A stretch of DNA of 64,000 bases, taken from assembly GCA_035274845.1 (NCBI GenBank), contig DATENU010000010.1, positions 124,001 through 188,000 on the forward strand, read 5' to 3'. This DNA comes from Chthoniobacterales bacterium (GTDB lineage: Bacteria > Verrucomicrobiota > Verrucomicrobiia > Chthoniobacterales > UBA10450). The translations under genes and the position numbers were made by a program. Below are positions 54,880-63,730 of the stretch, piece after piece. The notes below the pieces were generated by a model. The model ran no database searches and was not told where the DNA came from. It saw only the letters and a program-made list of their open reading frames with translations. Each line of letters opens with the position of its first letter. Position 1 is the stretch's first letter.

Positions 54880-57291
54880 AAAGACTTCCGCTACGCTCTG
54901 CGCCAGCTGCTTCGCCAGCCTGGTTTCACCATTATCGCCGTCGTCGCGCTCGCGCTCGGGATTGGCGCGAACACCGTCCTCTTTTCCGCGATCAACACCC
55001 TCTTTCTGCGCCCGCTCTCCTATCCGGAGCCGCAGCAGCTCGTCCGCGTCTGGGGTTCATTCCCGGAACGCGGGCTCGATCGCGCGAATGTTTCCTGGCC
55101 GCGTTTCCAGGCCTGGCGCGATCAACAGCAGAGCTTCACGGAGTTTTCCGCGCAGTCGTTTACCGGTTTCACCATGACCGGCCGGGGCGAACCGCAGAAC
55201 GTCAACGGCGTTCGGATCACTGAGAATTTTTTCCGCGCGCTCGGACTCCAGCCGCTTTTTGGCCGCATGTTCACGCCGGAGGAAGACAAGCCCGGTGGTG
55301 CGAATGTAGCGGTTCTTACCCATTCGTTCTGGCAAAAACAATTCGGCGGGGACCAAAACATCCTCGGGCAATCAGTCACGCTCAACGGAGTGCCCTACAC
55401 CGTCATCGGCATTCTGCCGGCCTCGCTGAAGTTTCCGTTTATTCAAACCCACATTTTTATCCCGCGCGTGTTTGACCAGGAGGGAATACCGGCCGACATC
55501 CGAGACCGCGGCACCGGTTATCTCACGATTCTCGCCCGAATGAAGCCGGGAGTGACCAAGGAGCAGGCCGAGCAACAGATGCGGATCGTCGATCACCGTT
55601 ACCAAACGGCGCAGCCGGACAAGGTGGACGCCAAGGCCGGGATGAGCGTGGTCTCGCTGCATGAAGATCTCGTTGGCCGCCAGCGTCCGATGTTGCTTAC
55701 CCTTTTCGCCGCGGTTGGCTGCGTTTTGCTGGTCGGTTGCGCCAACGTCGCGAATCTGATGCTGGCCCGGTTCATGGGTCGCCGGAAAGAGATCGCCATC
55801 CGGACCGCGCTTGGCGCGACCCGGGCGCGCATCATCTTCCAATTCCTGGCGGAAAGCATTCTAACCGCCGCAATCGCGGGCGTCCTGGGAGTCTTGCTCT
55901 CAATCTGGGGACTCGATCTCCTGAAAAAGGTCGTGGAAGACTTCCTGCCTCGGGCTCGTGAGATCTCGCTCGACGTCAACGTGCTCCTGTTTGCGATCGG
56001 CCTTTCGCTCATCACCGGCATCATCCTCGGCCTGGTCCCGGCGCTCCACGCGTCGCGAAGCGATCCGATCGATTCGCTGAAGGATTCCTCGCGCGGCAGC
56101 ACCGGACGCCAGGCAGGGCGCTTGCGCGCCGGATTGCTCATCGCCGAAGTCGCTCTCTCGCTCGTCCTCGTCGTCGGCGCGGTCTTGCTGGTCGACAGTT
56201 TCCGGCGTCTGCAAAACGTCGATCCCGGTTTTCGCGCCCAGGGAGTGACGACCTTCTTCGTCGGTTTGCCGCCCGGCTCTTATCCGGATGAGGAACGCCA
56301 GGCCTTGTTCTTCCAAAACGCGATCGACAAGATCAAGGCGCTCCCCGGCATCACAAACGCCTCCGCCGGCTCGAATCTTCCCGCCTCCGATAACGGCAAC
56401 ACGCGGTCGCCCGCCGCGGTGGAAGGCCGGCCGGTGCCAGCGGTGAGCGATCGACCTCTCGCGGTGCGCTCCACCACCAGCCCCGGCTTTTTCGAAACCC
56501 TCGGGATTCCGATCAAACAAGGCCGCGACTTCACCTGGCAGGATCGCCCGAACGCTCCGCTCGTCGTGATCATCAACGAAACGATGGCGAAGAAATTGTT
56601 CCCCGGCGAAAACCCCATCGGCCGGCGTTTGATTACCGGGATCGCTTCGATCCCGCGCGAGATCGTCGGCGTCTCCGGCGACGTGCGGGCGGAGAACCTA
56701 TCCCTGCCGCCGGGACTGGAAATGTATTATCCGGCCGCCCAAATCGACGGCGCGTTCCTCAGCGTGATCGTGCGGAGCGAACGTCCGGCTTCGAGCCTGC
56801 GCTCGGAGTTGATCGGGGCCGTTCATTCGCTCGATCCGGGATTGCCGATCGACCAGGTCCAATCCTACACTGAACTGCTTTCCAATGCTTCGGCCGATCG
56901 CCGGCTGATGATGTATCTCCTCGGCGGATTCGCCGGCCTCGCGCTGGCTCTCGCCGGGATGGGAATTTATAGCGTCATCGCCTATGGCGTGGCCCAGCGG
57001 ACAAACGAATTTGGAATTCGTTTCGCGCTCGGCGCCGCAACCCGCGACGTGATTGGGCTGGTGATGAAGGAGGGCCTGCGCCTCTCGATCGTTGGACTGG
57101 TCGTCGGCGTTGGACTTTCGCTGGCCGTCACCCGGTTGATGCAGCGGCTCCTTTTTGAGGTAAGCCCGCGCGATCCGTGGCTCTACGGCGGCGTGGCGCT
57201 TTTCATCTGCGCCGTCGCCGCGCTCGCTTGTCTGGTTCCGGCGATGCGCGCGACGCGGATCGATCCGATGCAGGCGCTGAGGACAGAGTGA
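54877..57291 (+). CDS. ADOP-type duplicated orphan ABC permease 8 (804 aa)
   Basis: Starts MKDFRYALRQLLRQPGF. It pairs with permease 7 by the loop GCANVANLMLARFMGRRKEI and AIRTALGATRARII, and by the second-domain segment SAGSNLPASDNGNTRSP and SPGFFETLGIPIKQGRDF. The second coupling loop is QRTNEFGIRFALGAATRDVI. It ends RIDPMQALRTE. A charged basic stretch lies at the first membrane interface (KKVVEDFLPRAREI). Confidence 0.92.
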   Translation: MKDFRYALRQLLRQPGFTIIAVVALALGIGANTVLFSAINTLFLRPLSYPEPQQLVRVWGSFPERGLDRANVSWPRFQAWRDQQQSFTEFSAQSFTGFTMTGRGEPQNVNGVRITENFFRALGLQPLFGRMFTPEEDKPGGANVAVLTHSFWQKQFGGDQNILGQSVTLNGVPYTVIGILPASLKFPFIQTHIFIPRVFDQEGIPADIRDRGTGYLTILARMKPGVTKEQAEQQMRIVDHRYQTAQPDKVDAKAGMSVVSLHEDLVGRQRPMLLTLFAAVGCVLLVGCANVANLMLARFMGRRKEIAIRTALGATRARIIFQFLAESILTAAIAGVLGVLLSIWGLDLLKKVVEDFLPRAREISLDVNVLLFAIGLSLITGIILGLVPALHASRSDPIDSLKDSSRGSTGRQAGRLRAGLLIAEVALSLVLVVGAVLLVDSFRRLQNVDPGFRAQGVTTFFVGLPPGSYPDEERQALFFQNAIDKIKALPGITNASAGSNLPASDNGNTRSPAAVEGRPVPAVSDRPLAVRSTTSPGFFETLGIPIKQGRDFTWQDRPNAPLVVIINETMAKKLFPGENPIGRRLITGIASIPREIVGVSGDVRAENLSLPPGLEMYYPAAQIDGAFLSVIVRSERPASSLRSELIGAVHSLDPGLPIDQVQSYTELLSNASADRRLMMYLLGGFAGLALALAGMGIYSVIAYGVAQRTNEFGIRFALGAATRDVIGLVMKEGLRLSIVGLVVGVGLSLAVTRLMQRLLFEVSPRDPWLYGGVALFICAVAALACLVPAMRATRIDPMQALRTE

Positions 57292-57296
57292 AGAGA

Positions 57297-57317
57297 GTGA
57301 CGTGTGACGAGTGACCT
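57297..57317 (+). repeat. GTGACNN heptamers before permease 9
   Basis: GTGACGT, GTGACGA, GTGACCT. The next seven bases, GAGGAAA, continue the 7-base phase and offer a Shine-Dalgarno 9 bases before the ATG at 57333. Confidence 0.85.
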
Positions 57318-57332
57318 GAGGAAAGACCTTCC

Positions 57333-59933
57333 ATGATCCAGGATTTTCGTTTCGCGTTTCGTCAGCTTTGGAAAACGCCCGGATTTACGATCGCGGCCAT
57401 CGCCGTGCTCGCGCTCGGAATTGGCGCCAACAGCGCGGTCTTTAGCCTTGTCCACACGATTCTGTTCGCGTCGCCAGGTTATGCGCGCCCCGCGGAAGTG
57501 CTGAAGATCTACTCGCAGGATAAGACAAACCCGAACAGTTTCCGCGCGTTTTCCTATCCCAATTTCCTCGATATCAGGCAGGACAGGACGGCTTTCAACG
57601 ACGTGCTGGCCTACCAGATGGTGAAAATCGGGATTGGCGACAAGGGCGACACCCGTCGCGCCATCGGGAATGTGGTGAGCTCAAACTTCTTCTCCGTCCT
57701 GGGGGTGGCTCCCGTGCTTGGCCGCGCGTTTTTGCCGGAGGAAGAAACGCCGGGCCGCGGCACGCGAGTCGCCGTAGTGAGCTATAACTATTGGAAAAAG
57801 CACGGCGGAAATCCTGCCATTCTCGGATCGCAGATCACGCTGAACGGCCGCCCCTTCACGGTCGTAGGCGTCGCGCCGGAGGGTTTCACCGGCACGATGC
57901 ACCTCTTTGGAACCGAGGTGTGGTTGCCGCTCGGCGCCCGCGAAGATGCCATGAAAGCCTTCGAAGCGGCTGATAGGACCGCGTTCGGTGACCGGGCCGG
58001 CCGGCATTTGATGCTGGTCGGGCGATTGAAGCCGGGCGTAACCAAAAAAGCGGCGGAGGCGGTGCTTAAAGGCATCGCCATGAATCTCGAGCAGGCCTTC
58101 CCAGTCGAGCAGAGAGATCAAACATTTATCGCGGGCCCCTTGCCGCGCTTCAGCACAAGCAACACCCCGTATGGAGAGATCCAGGTCTTCTCCGCGCTCG
58201 CCGCCCTCCTCTTCGGTATGTCGGCAGTCGTGCTCCTGGTCGCTTCGCTCAATCTCGCCAACATGCTCCTCGCTCGGGGCACAGCGCGCCGGAAGGAGAT
58301 TGCTATTCGTCTCGCGCTGGGCGCCGGTCGCGGTCGGATCGTTCGCCAGTTGCTCACCGAAGGACTCGTCCTCGCGGTGCTCGGTGGCGCCGCCGGGATT
58401 ATCCTCGCGCTCTGGTCGTCGGACCTGCTGGTCGCGTCGCTGGGTCAAATCCTGCCGATTGATCTGATCTGGTTCGGCGGTCCAAATCCAATGCTCGTCG
58501 CCGCGACTCTGGTGTTCTCCGTCATTGGAACAGTCTGCTTCTCGTTAGGGCCGGCGCTGAAACTGTCCCGCGCCGCCCTGCTCGACGACCTGAAAGAACA
58601 TGCGGGCGAAGACGTGGTCGTGCGCCGCTGGAAATTTCTGCCGCGCAATCCGCTTGTCGTAGTCCAGTTCGCTGTTTCGCTCGCGCTGGTCACGGCCGCG
58701 GCGCTTTTCATTCGCGGCGCCGGAAAGGCCGTCAATATCGACACCGGCCTGAAGATGGAGCGCACATTCCTGGTCGAAGTCGATGCGAGCCTCGGCGGAT
58801 ATGGTCGAGCGCGTGCCCAGGAGCTTTATCGGACGGTCGAAGAGAAGTTGTCGGCGCTGCCCGGCGTGGAAAGCGCCAGCATTTCCGCGACGATGCCGTT
58901 TGGCATGTTTTCGGCCGGCAGGCGCGTGCAACGGGCGGGTTTTCAACCGCCCCCGGATGCAAAACCTGCTCCCGCAGCTGATGGGCTGGCAGATGACGCC
59001 GGGTGGTCCAGGTGGGCCAGCGTGGGCGCGAACTATTTCAAGACGGCCGGCTTGCCTCTGCTGCGCGGCCGCATCTTCACCACCGCCGAGGCGACGCAGT
59101 CCGGCGGACCAGCGGTCGCGATTACAGATGAGACCCTCGCAAAAAAGCTCTGGCCCGAAGGTGATGCTTTGGGCCAGCGACTGCAAATCGCACGAGAGAA
59201 TGGGCCGAAAGCGGAAGAGGACGGCCGGAGCGGAGCCAGTGCTGCGGAGGCGAAAGGTGACATCGCGCCCGGTGATAGCCTAGAAGTGATCGGCATCGTG
59301 CCGCACACGCCCGACGCCTTCACCGATACAGAGTCGGTGAATTGGATATACGTTCCGTTCTCGCGCTCGTTCCAGAGTGACATCTACTTCCTGGTAAAAT
59401 TTTCGCCGCTTCCGCGCGGAGGCGAAGCGGACGCCGCGGCTCTGTTGCGCCGCACCATCGCCTCGGTCGATTCCGCACTGCCGATCCTCTCAATCCAGAC
59501 ATTCGAGCAGCTCCTCGAAGGCCATTTGCAGCTCTGGCTTATTAAAGCTGGGGCGGCGGTGTTTTCCGTCTTCGGCGCCCTCGCGCTCGGGCTCGCGGTC
59601 GTCGGCTTGTATGGGGTGAAAGCGTACTCCGTCGCGCGCCGCACACGTGAAATCGGCATTCGTATGGCGCTCGGCGCCCAACCCGCCACGGTGCAGCGCA
59701 TGATTTTGCGGGAAGGATCCGTCATGCTGGCGACCGGACTGGTGCTCGGGCTGCTGCTCGCGCTCGTGACCGGACAAATCGTGGGCAGTTTGCTCTACCA
59801 GGTCAGTTCGCTTGACCCGCTTGCGTTCACCGTTGCGCCAATGGTCCTGACGCTCGCCGGCTTGATCGCGACATGGCTGCCCGCGCGCCGCGCCACCAAG
59901 ATCGATCCGATGACAGCATTACGGACGGAGTGA
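57333..59933 (+). CDS. ADOP-type permease 9, long form (866 aa)
   Basis: Starts MIQDFRFAFRQLWKTPGF. Together with permease 10 it forms a second pair: shared FRAFSYP, RLKPGVTKKAAE or analogous, LLVASLNLANMLLARGTARRKEIAIRLALGAGRGRIV and YSVARRTREIGIRMALGAQPATV. It is about 60 residues longer than the others. The extra length lies mainly in the first periplasmic domain and in a charged insert in the second (GPKAEEDGRSGASAAEAKGD). It ends TKIDPMTALRTE. A GAGGAAA Shine-Dalgarno is present. Confidence 0.92.
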   Translation: MIQDFRFAFRQLWKTPGFTIAAIAVLALGIGANSAVFSLVHTILFASPGYARPAEVLKIYSQDKTNPNSFRAFSYPNFLDIRQDRTAFNDVLAYQMVKIGIGDKGDTRRAIGNVVSSNFFSVLGVAPVLGRAFLPEEETPGRGTRVAVVSYNYWKKHGGNPAILGSQITLNGRPFTVVGVAPEGFTGTMHLFGTEVWLPLGAREDAMKAFEAADRTAFGDRAGRHLMLVGRLKPGVTKKAAEAVLKGIAMNLEQAFPVEQRDQTFIAGPLPRFSTSNTPYGEIQVFSALAALLFGMSAVVLLVASLNLANMLLARGTARRKEIAIRLALGAGRGRIVRQLLTEGLVLAVLGGAAGIILALWSSDLLVASLGQILPIDLIWFGGPNPMLVAATLVFSVIGTVCFSLGPALKLSRAALLDDLKEHAGEDVVVRRWKFLPRNPLVVVQFAVSLALVTAAALFIRGAGKAVNIDTGLKMERTFLVEVDASLGGYGRARAQELYRTVEEKLSALPGVESASISATMPFGMFSAGRRVQRAGFQPPPDAKPAPAADGLADDAGWSRWASVGANYFKTAGLPLLRGRIFTTAEATQSGGPAVAITDETLAKKLWPEGDALGQRLQIARENGPKAEEDGRSGASAAEAKGDIAPGDSLEVIGIVPHTPDAFTDTESVNWIYVPFSRSFQSDIYFLVKFSPLPRGGEADAAALLRRTIASVDSALPILSIQTFEQLLEGHLQLWLIKAGAAVFSVFGALALGLAVVGLYGVKAYSVARRTREIGIRMALGAQPATVQRMILREGSVMLATGLVLGLLLALVTGQIVGSLLYQVSSLDPLAFTVAPMVLTLAGLIATWLPARRATKIDPMTALRTE

Positions 59934-59938
59934 AGAAA

Positions 59939-59959
59939 GTGACATGTGACGAGTGACGT
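59939..59959 (+). repeat. GTGACNN heptamers before permease 10
   Basis: GTGACAT, GTGACGA, GTGACGT, then GAGGAGA as a Shine-Dalgarno in the same 7-base phase, upstream of ATG 59972. Near-identical to the spacer before permease 9. Confidence 0.85.
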
Positions 59960-59971
59960 GAGGAGAGAGCA

Positions 59972-62533
59972 ATGATTAACGATTTCCGCTTCGCATTTCG
60001 ACAGCTCTGGAAAGCGCCGGGGTTTACCATCGCAGCCGTCATCGTGCTCGCGCTCGGGATTGGGGTAAACACGGCGATCTTTAGCCTGGTTAACGTCATG
60101 GTGTTGCAGCCGCCGCCCTACCAGCGGCCGGCCGAGGTCGTGCAGCTCTTTTCCCAGGACAAGAAGGACCCGAAAAACTTCCGCGCCTTTTCCTATCCGA
60201 CCTACCGCGATATTCGCGATCAGAACACGGTCTTCTCGGGCTTGCTGGCGCATGACGAAAGCGTCGTGGGGATCGGGGAAAAGGGAAACTTTCGCCGCGC
60301 GGTGGTCGACATCGTCAGCTCGAATTACTTCTCGGTCCTGGGCGTGATGCCGGCCTACGGACGTTCGTTTCTTCCCGAAGAAGAGAAACCCGGCGTGGGG
60401 ACGCGCGTCGCGGTGGTGAGTTACAGCTATTGGCAAAAACGTGGGCGCGATCCTTCGCTGCTCGGGAGCGCGCTGCTGATCAACGGCCAGGCCTACAATG
60501 TAATCGGGATCATGCCGGAAGGATTTACCGGGACAGAGAGCGTCTTTTCCCGGGAAGCGTGGCTGCCTCTCGGAGTCTATGACGAGATCATGAGTGCTCA
60601 GGGGGCCGCACGAAGCAGCTCTTTGAGCGACCGCGGGAGCGAACGCCTGATGATTATCGGCCGGTTCAAACCGGGAGTCACGGCCGAGACAGCCCTGCCG
60701 GCTTTGAAAGGTCTCGCCAACAATCTCGAGGCGGCATTTCCCGTCGAACAAAAAGATCAGACTTTTCTTAGCGCGCCGCTCAACAAATTCGCCACGAGCA
60801 CCGCTCCTTCCGAAAACGATCCGGTCCCCACCATCGGCGCCCTGCTCGTCGCGATGGCGGGCGTGGTCCTGCTCGTCGCCTGTTTAAACCTGGCCAACAT
60901 GCTGCTCGCGCGCGGGACAGCGCGCCGGAAAGAAATCGCGGTCCGTCTCGCGCTCGGCGGAAGCCGCGCCCGCATCGTCAGGCAACTTCTCACGGAGGGG
61001 TTTGTGCTCGCGCTGCTCGGAGGGGCGGGTGGGTTGCTCCTCGGCCTTTGGTCATCCGACCTGCTCGTTGCTTCGCTGAGCAGGATTTTGCCCATGGACG
61101 TCGTCTGGTTGAGCGGATCCGACCCGATGGTTCTGGCCGCGACCCTCGGCTTCTGCTTTGTGGGAACAATCTGTTTTGCGCTCGGCCCGGCGTTGAGCCT
61201 TTCGCGCGCTGCGGTCATCGAAGATTTGAAACAACAAGCTGGCGAAGACGCGTTCCGGCCACGCTGGAAATTTCTGCCGCGCAATCCGCTGGTCGTGGTG
61301 CAGATCGCCTTTTCTCTTGCCCTGCTCACGGCCGCCGCTCTCTTCGTTCGAGGCGCTGCGAGCGCGGCTGCGGTTGAGACAGGGTTTAAGGCGAAGAATG
61401 TTTTCCTGGTCGAACTCGATGCGAGCCTCAGCGGCTTCGATCAAAAGCGCGCCCTCGATCTCTACCGAATGGTCGGCGAAAGATTTGCCGCGTTGCCCGG
61501 AGTGCAGCACGCCGGTGTCTCGGCCACGGTTCCGTTTGGAATCAACACGGTCCGGCGCAGCGTGCTTCGCGCAGGTCTTTCGCCCGCTCCCGAGAACAAA
61601 CCGGCCACCGCAGCTGAAGGACGAACCTTTAGCCCATTCTGGAACAGCGTGGGCGCGGATTATTTCGCGGCCGTCGGATTGCCGTTGCTTCGTGGCCGGG
61701 CTTTTACCGTTGCGGAGGTCACCGAAACCGGCGGACCGGCGGTGGCAGTCATTGACGAAGTCCTGGCGAAAAAATTGTGGCCCGATGGTAATGCCCTGGG
61801 GCAAAGCATCCAGTTCCCGGTGCGGGAAGGCGCTGCGCCGGAAAAAACCGAGGAGAACAGCGGCCAGATCAAGCGGGGCGAGCCGATCCGAATCATCGGC
61901 ATTGTGCCGGCGATCAAGAACCGGTTGTTCGAAAAGGAGCCACTTGGTTCTCTCTATTTGCCTTTTGCGCGCGGCTTTCAAAGCGACGCGTTCTTCTACG
62001 TGAAATTTGCCTCGCTCGGCAGCGAATCAGCCACGGCGGACCTTCTGCGCCGCACGGTGCAAAACGTCGACCCGCTCCTTCCGGTTTTGGAACTGCGGAC
62101 GTTTGAAAAACACATGGATGGCAATCCGCAGCTCTGGATTGTCCGCGCCGGGGCCGCGTTGTTTTCTATTTTCGGCGCCCTGGCCCTCGGCCTGGCGGTG
62201 GTAGGCGTCTATGGCGTGAAAGCGTATTCCGTGGCGCGGCGCACGCGTGAGATCGGCATCCGAATGGCGCTCGGCGCCCAAGGCAAGACGGTGCAGTGGA
62301 TGATCCTGCGCGAAGGCTTCGTCATGGTCGCGGCGGGCGTTGTTCTTGGATTTCTCCTCGCGCTCGGCACCGGAAAAATCGTCAGCGCCATTCTTTTCCA
62401 GGTCAGCTCGACTGATCCTTTCGCTTTAATAATCGCCCCCGCGGTCCTGATGGCCGCGGCTTTGCTCGCCACGTGGCTGCCCGCGCGGCGCGCCACCAAA
62501 ATTAGCCCCATGGCAGCACTGAGAACGGAATGA
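59972..62533 (+). CDS. ADOP-type permease 10, long form (853 aa)
   Basis: Starts MINDFRFAFRQLWKAPGF. Paralogue of permease 9 (see its shared loops: LLVACLNLANMLLARGTARR and [36 protein letters not shown]). The charged insert in the second periplasmic domain is shorter and different (PVREGAAPEKTEENSGQI). The conserved QDKKDPKNFRAFSYP segment matches permease 9's QDKTNPNSFRAFSYP. It ends TKISPMAALRTE. It is followed 38 bases later by the second DUF4097 gene. Confidence 0.92.
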   Translation: MINDFRFAFRQLWKAPGFTIAAVIVLALGIGVNTAIFSLVNVMVLQPPPYQRPAEVVQLFSQDKKDPKNFRAFSYPTYRDIRDQNTVFSGLLAHDESVVGIGEKGNFRRAVVDIVSSNYFSVLGVMPAYGRSFLPEEEKPGVGTRVAVVSYSYWQKRGRDPSLLGSALLINGQAYNVIGIMPEGFTGTESVFSREAWLPLGVYDEIMSAQGAARSSSLSDRGSERLMIIGRFKPGVTAETALPALKGLANNLEAAFPVEQKDQTFLSAPLNKFATSTAPSENDPVPTIGALLVAMAGVVLLVACLNLANMLLARGTARRKEIAVRLALGGSRARIVRQLLTEGFVLALLGGAGGLLLGLWSSDLLVASLSRILPMDVVWLSGSDPMVLAATLGFCFVGTICFALGPALSLSRAAVIEDLKQQAGEDAFRPRWKFLPRNPLVVVQIAFSLALLTAAALFVRGAASAAAVETGFKAKNVFLVELDASLSGFDQKRALDLYRMVGERFAALPGVQHAGVSATVPFGINTVRRSVLRAGLSPAPENKPATAAEGRTFSPFWNSVGADYFAAVGLPLLRGRAFTVAEVTETGGPAVAVIDEVLAKKLWPDGNALGQSIQFPVREGAAPEKTEENSGQIKRGEPIRIIGIVPAIKNRLFEKEPLGSLYLPFARGFQSDAFFYVKFASLGSESATADLLRRTVQNVDPLLPVLELRTFEKHMDGNPQLWIVRAGAALFSIFGALALGLAVVGVYGVKAYSVARRTREIGIRMALGAQGKTVQWMILREGFVMVAAGVVLGFLLALGTGKIVSAILFQVSSTDPFALIIAPAVLMAAALLATWLPARRATKISPMAALRTE

Positions 62534-62539
62534 AGGAAG

Positions 62540-62574
62540 GTGACAAGTGACCTGTGAAGAGTGACAAGATCATG
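62540..62574 (+). repeat. GTGACNN heptamer tract before the second DUF4097 gene
   Basis: GTGACAA, GTGACCT, GTGAAGA, GTGACAA, GATCATG. The ATG at 62572 lies in register in the last unit. Confidence 0.9.
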
Positions 62575-63651
62575 AAAACGAAATCGCACCCAACCATTCC
62601 CTTAATCCCTCGTTCCCAAACTTTGTTTGGGAACACACTTGTCACGGCAACTTTGTTGCCCCCGCAGCGAAACAGAGTTTCCAAGACAATGGCAGTCCCA
62701 AACACAGTTTGGGAACGAGGAGTCCTGGCACTTTTGCTCATACTCCTCTCGCTGGCCCTCCCCACTGCTCAGGCCGCCCCCGGGACGCGCGACGAGATCG
62801 AACAAACATTCCACGTTAAACCCGGCGGCGCTCTGAAAATCGACGCCGACCTGGGCAACGTCGAAATAACCACGTCAGAATCGGATACGGTCCGGATCGA
62901 GTTCGTCCGCGAATTCAAAGTCCCAACCATACAGGAAGCGAACGAGCTGCGGCAGAAGGTGCAGGTGGAGATGGGACAGCACGAGACCACCGATAACCCG
63001 CAAAATTCGGTTAACCTGAACGTTCGCTATACCGGCAGTCGGCACGGCCGCGAACGCGACAAAGTCCGGCTTGATTTTCGGATCGCGATGCCGCGGAAGT
63101 TCAATCTCGAGATGCGCACGGTCGGGAGCGCGAAGATCGGTGACATCGAGGGTTGGGTGAAAGCGCGAGTGAACGGCGGTAGTTTGCAGCTGGGCAAAGT
63201 GGGGGAACGCCTTTCCGCGCGGGCGAATGGCGGGAGCGTCAGCACGGGAGATGTGGGCGAGCTGGATGTCGAAAGTCGCGGCGGTTCGGTTTCGGCCGGA
63301 CGCGTAAGTGGCAAAGTCCGGGCCGTCGCGGAAGGCGGCAGCGTTTCGATTACCGAGGCACTCGATGCCGTTGACGCCCGGGCGGCAGGCGGGTCTGTCG
63401 CGGTTTACATTTCGAAACAACCGGGATCCGACTCGCGCTTGATCGCGGAGGCAGGCAACGTCGATTTGCGGTTGCCGGCCGCGATCGCGATCTCACTCAA
63501 TGCCGAGTGCAGCGCTGGACGCATCAACAGCGATTTTGCCGTCTCGGGAATTGTTCATACGAGCGAGACCCGGCTCACGGGCGACATCAACGGTGGTGGC
63601 CCGGCCGTCCTCGTTCGGGCTTCGGCTGGCAATATCAACCTGCGAAAGTAA
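62572..63651 (+). CDS. DUF4097 beta-repeat protein, second copy, with repeat-derived N-terminus (359 aa from ATG 62572)
   Basis: A hydrophobic signal segment VLALLLILLSLALPTAQA lies about 50 residues after ATG 62572, which is too deep for a normal signal peptide. The sequence between is encoded by the hairpin element 62608-62720. A start at ATG 62689 (MAVPNTVWERG) gives a regular signal peptide and is more plausible in vivo. The mature part has the DUF4097 start (FHVKPGGALKIDADLGNVEITTSESDTVRIEF) and beta-helix periods with NGGS/RGGS/EGGS turns (VNGGSLQL, ANGGSVST, RGGSVSAG, EGGSVSIT, AGGSVAVY). It is the counterpart of the gene at 35476, placed after ten permeases. Confidence 0.88.
   Translation: MKTKSHPTIPLIPRSQTLFGNTLVTATLLPPQRNRVSKTMAVPNTVWERGVLALLLILLSLALPTAQAAPGTRDEIEQTFHVKPGGALKIDADLGNVEITTSESDTVRIEFVREFKVPTIQEANELRQKVQVEMGQHETTDNPQNSVNLNVRYTGSRHGRERDKVRLDFRIAMPRKFNLEMRTVGSAKIGDIEGWVKARVNGGSLQLGKVGERLSARANGGSVSTGDVGELDVESRGGSVSAGRVSGKVRAVAEGGSVSITEALDAVDARAAGGSVAVYISKQPGSDSRLIAEAGNVDLRLPAAIAISLNAECSAGRINSDFAVSGIVHTSETRLTGDINGGGPAVLVRASAGNINLRK
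62608..62720. mobile_element. Hairpin-array repeat element (113 bp), MITE-like
   Basis: Bounded by a 25-base inverted repeat with one mismatch (CCTCGTTCCCAAAC... at both ends). Inside are four consecutive hairpins with 3-base loops: 62613-62633 (9-bp stem, TTT), 62646-62660 (GGCAAC/GTTGCC, TTT), 62669-62681 (GAAAC/GTTTC, AGA) and about 62696-62714 (TCCCAAAC/GTTTGGGA, ACA). The reading frame of the DUF4097 gene passes through it unbroken. Elements of this look, giving 'SQTLFGN' and 'NTVWERG' peptides, recur in other bacterial genomes; that is recollection, not a search. Confidence 0.8.
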
Positions 63652-63695
63652 CGCGATTCTATAGTTGCCTTACCCTCCGAATGAGCTCCGCCATT

Positions 63696-63730
63696 CGAAA
63701 ATCGAAAATCGAAAATCGGAAATTCCCATG
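63696..63730 (+). repeat. CGAAAAT-type heptamer tract before permease 11
   Basis: CGAAAAT three times, CGGAAAT, TCCCATG. The ATG at 63728 is in register. The 76-base gap before it (63652-63727) holds nothing else recognisable. Confidence 0.9.

Noticed and set aside
36483-62533. Frameshifts or pseudogenes among the ten complete permeases
   Set aside because: All ten read through from an N-terminal DLR/DFR motif to the LR(A/T)E-type end without a break.
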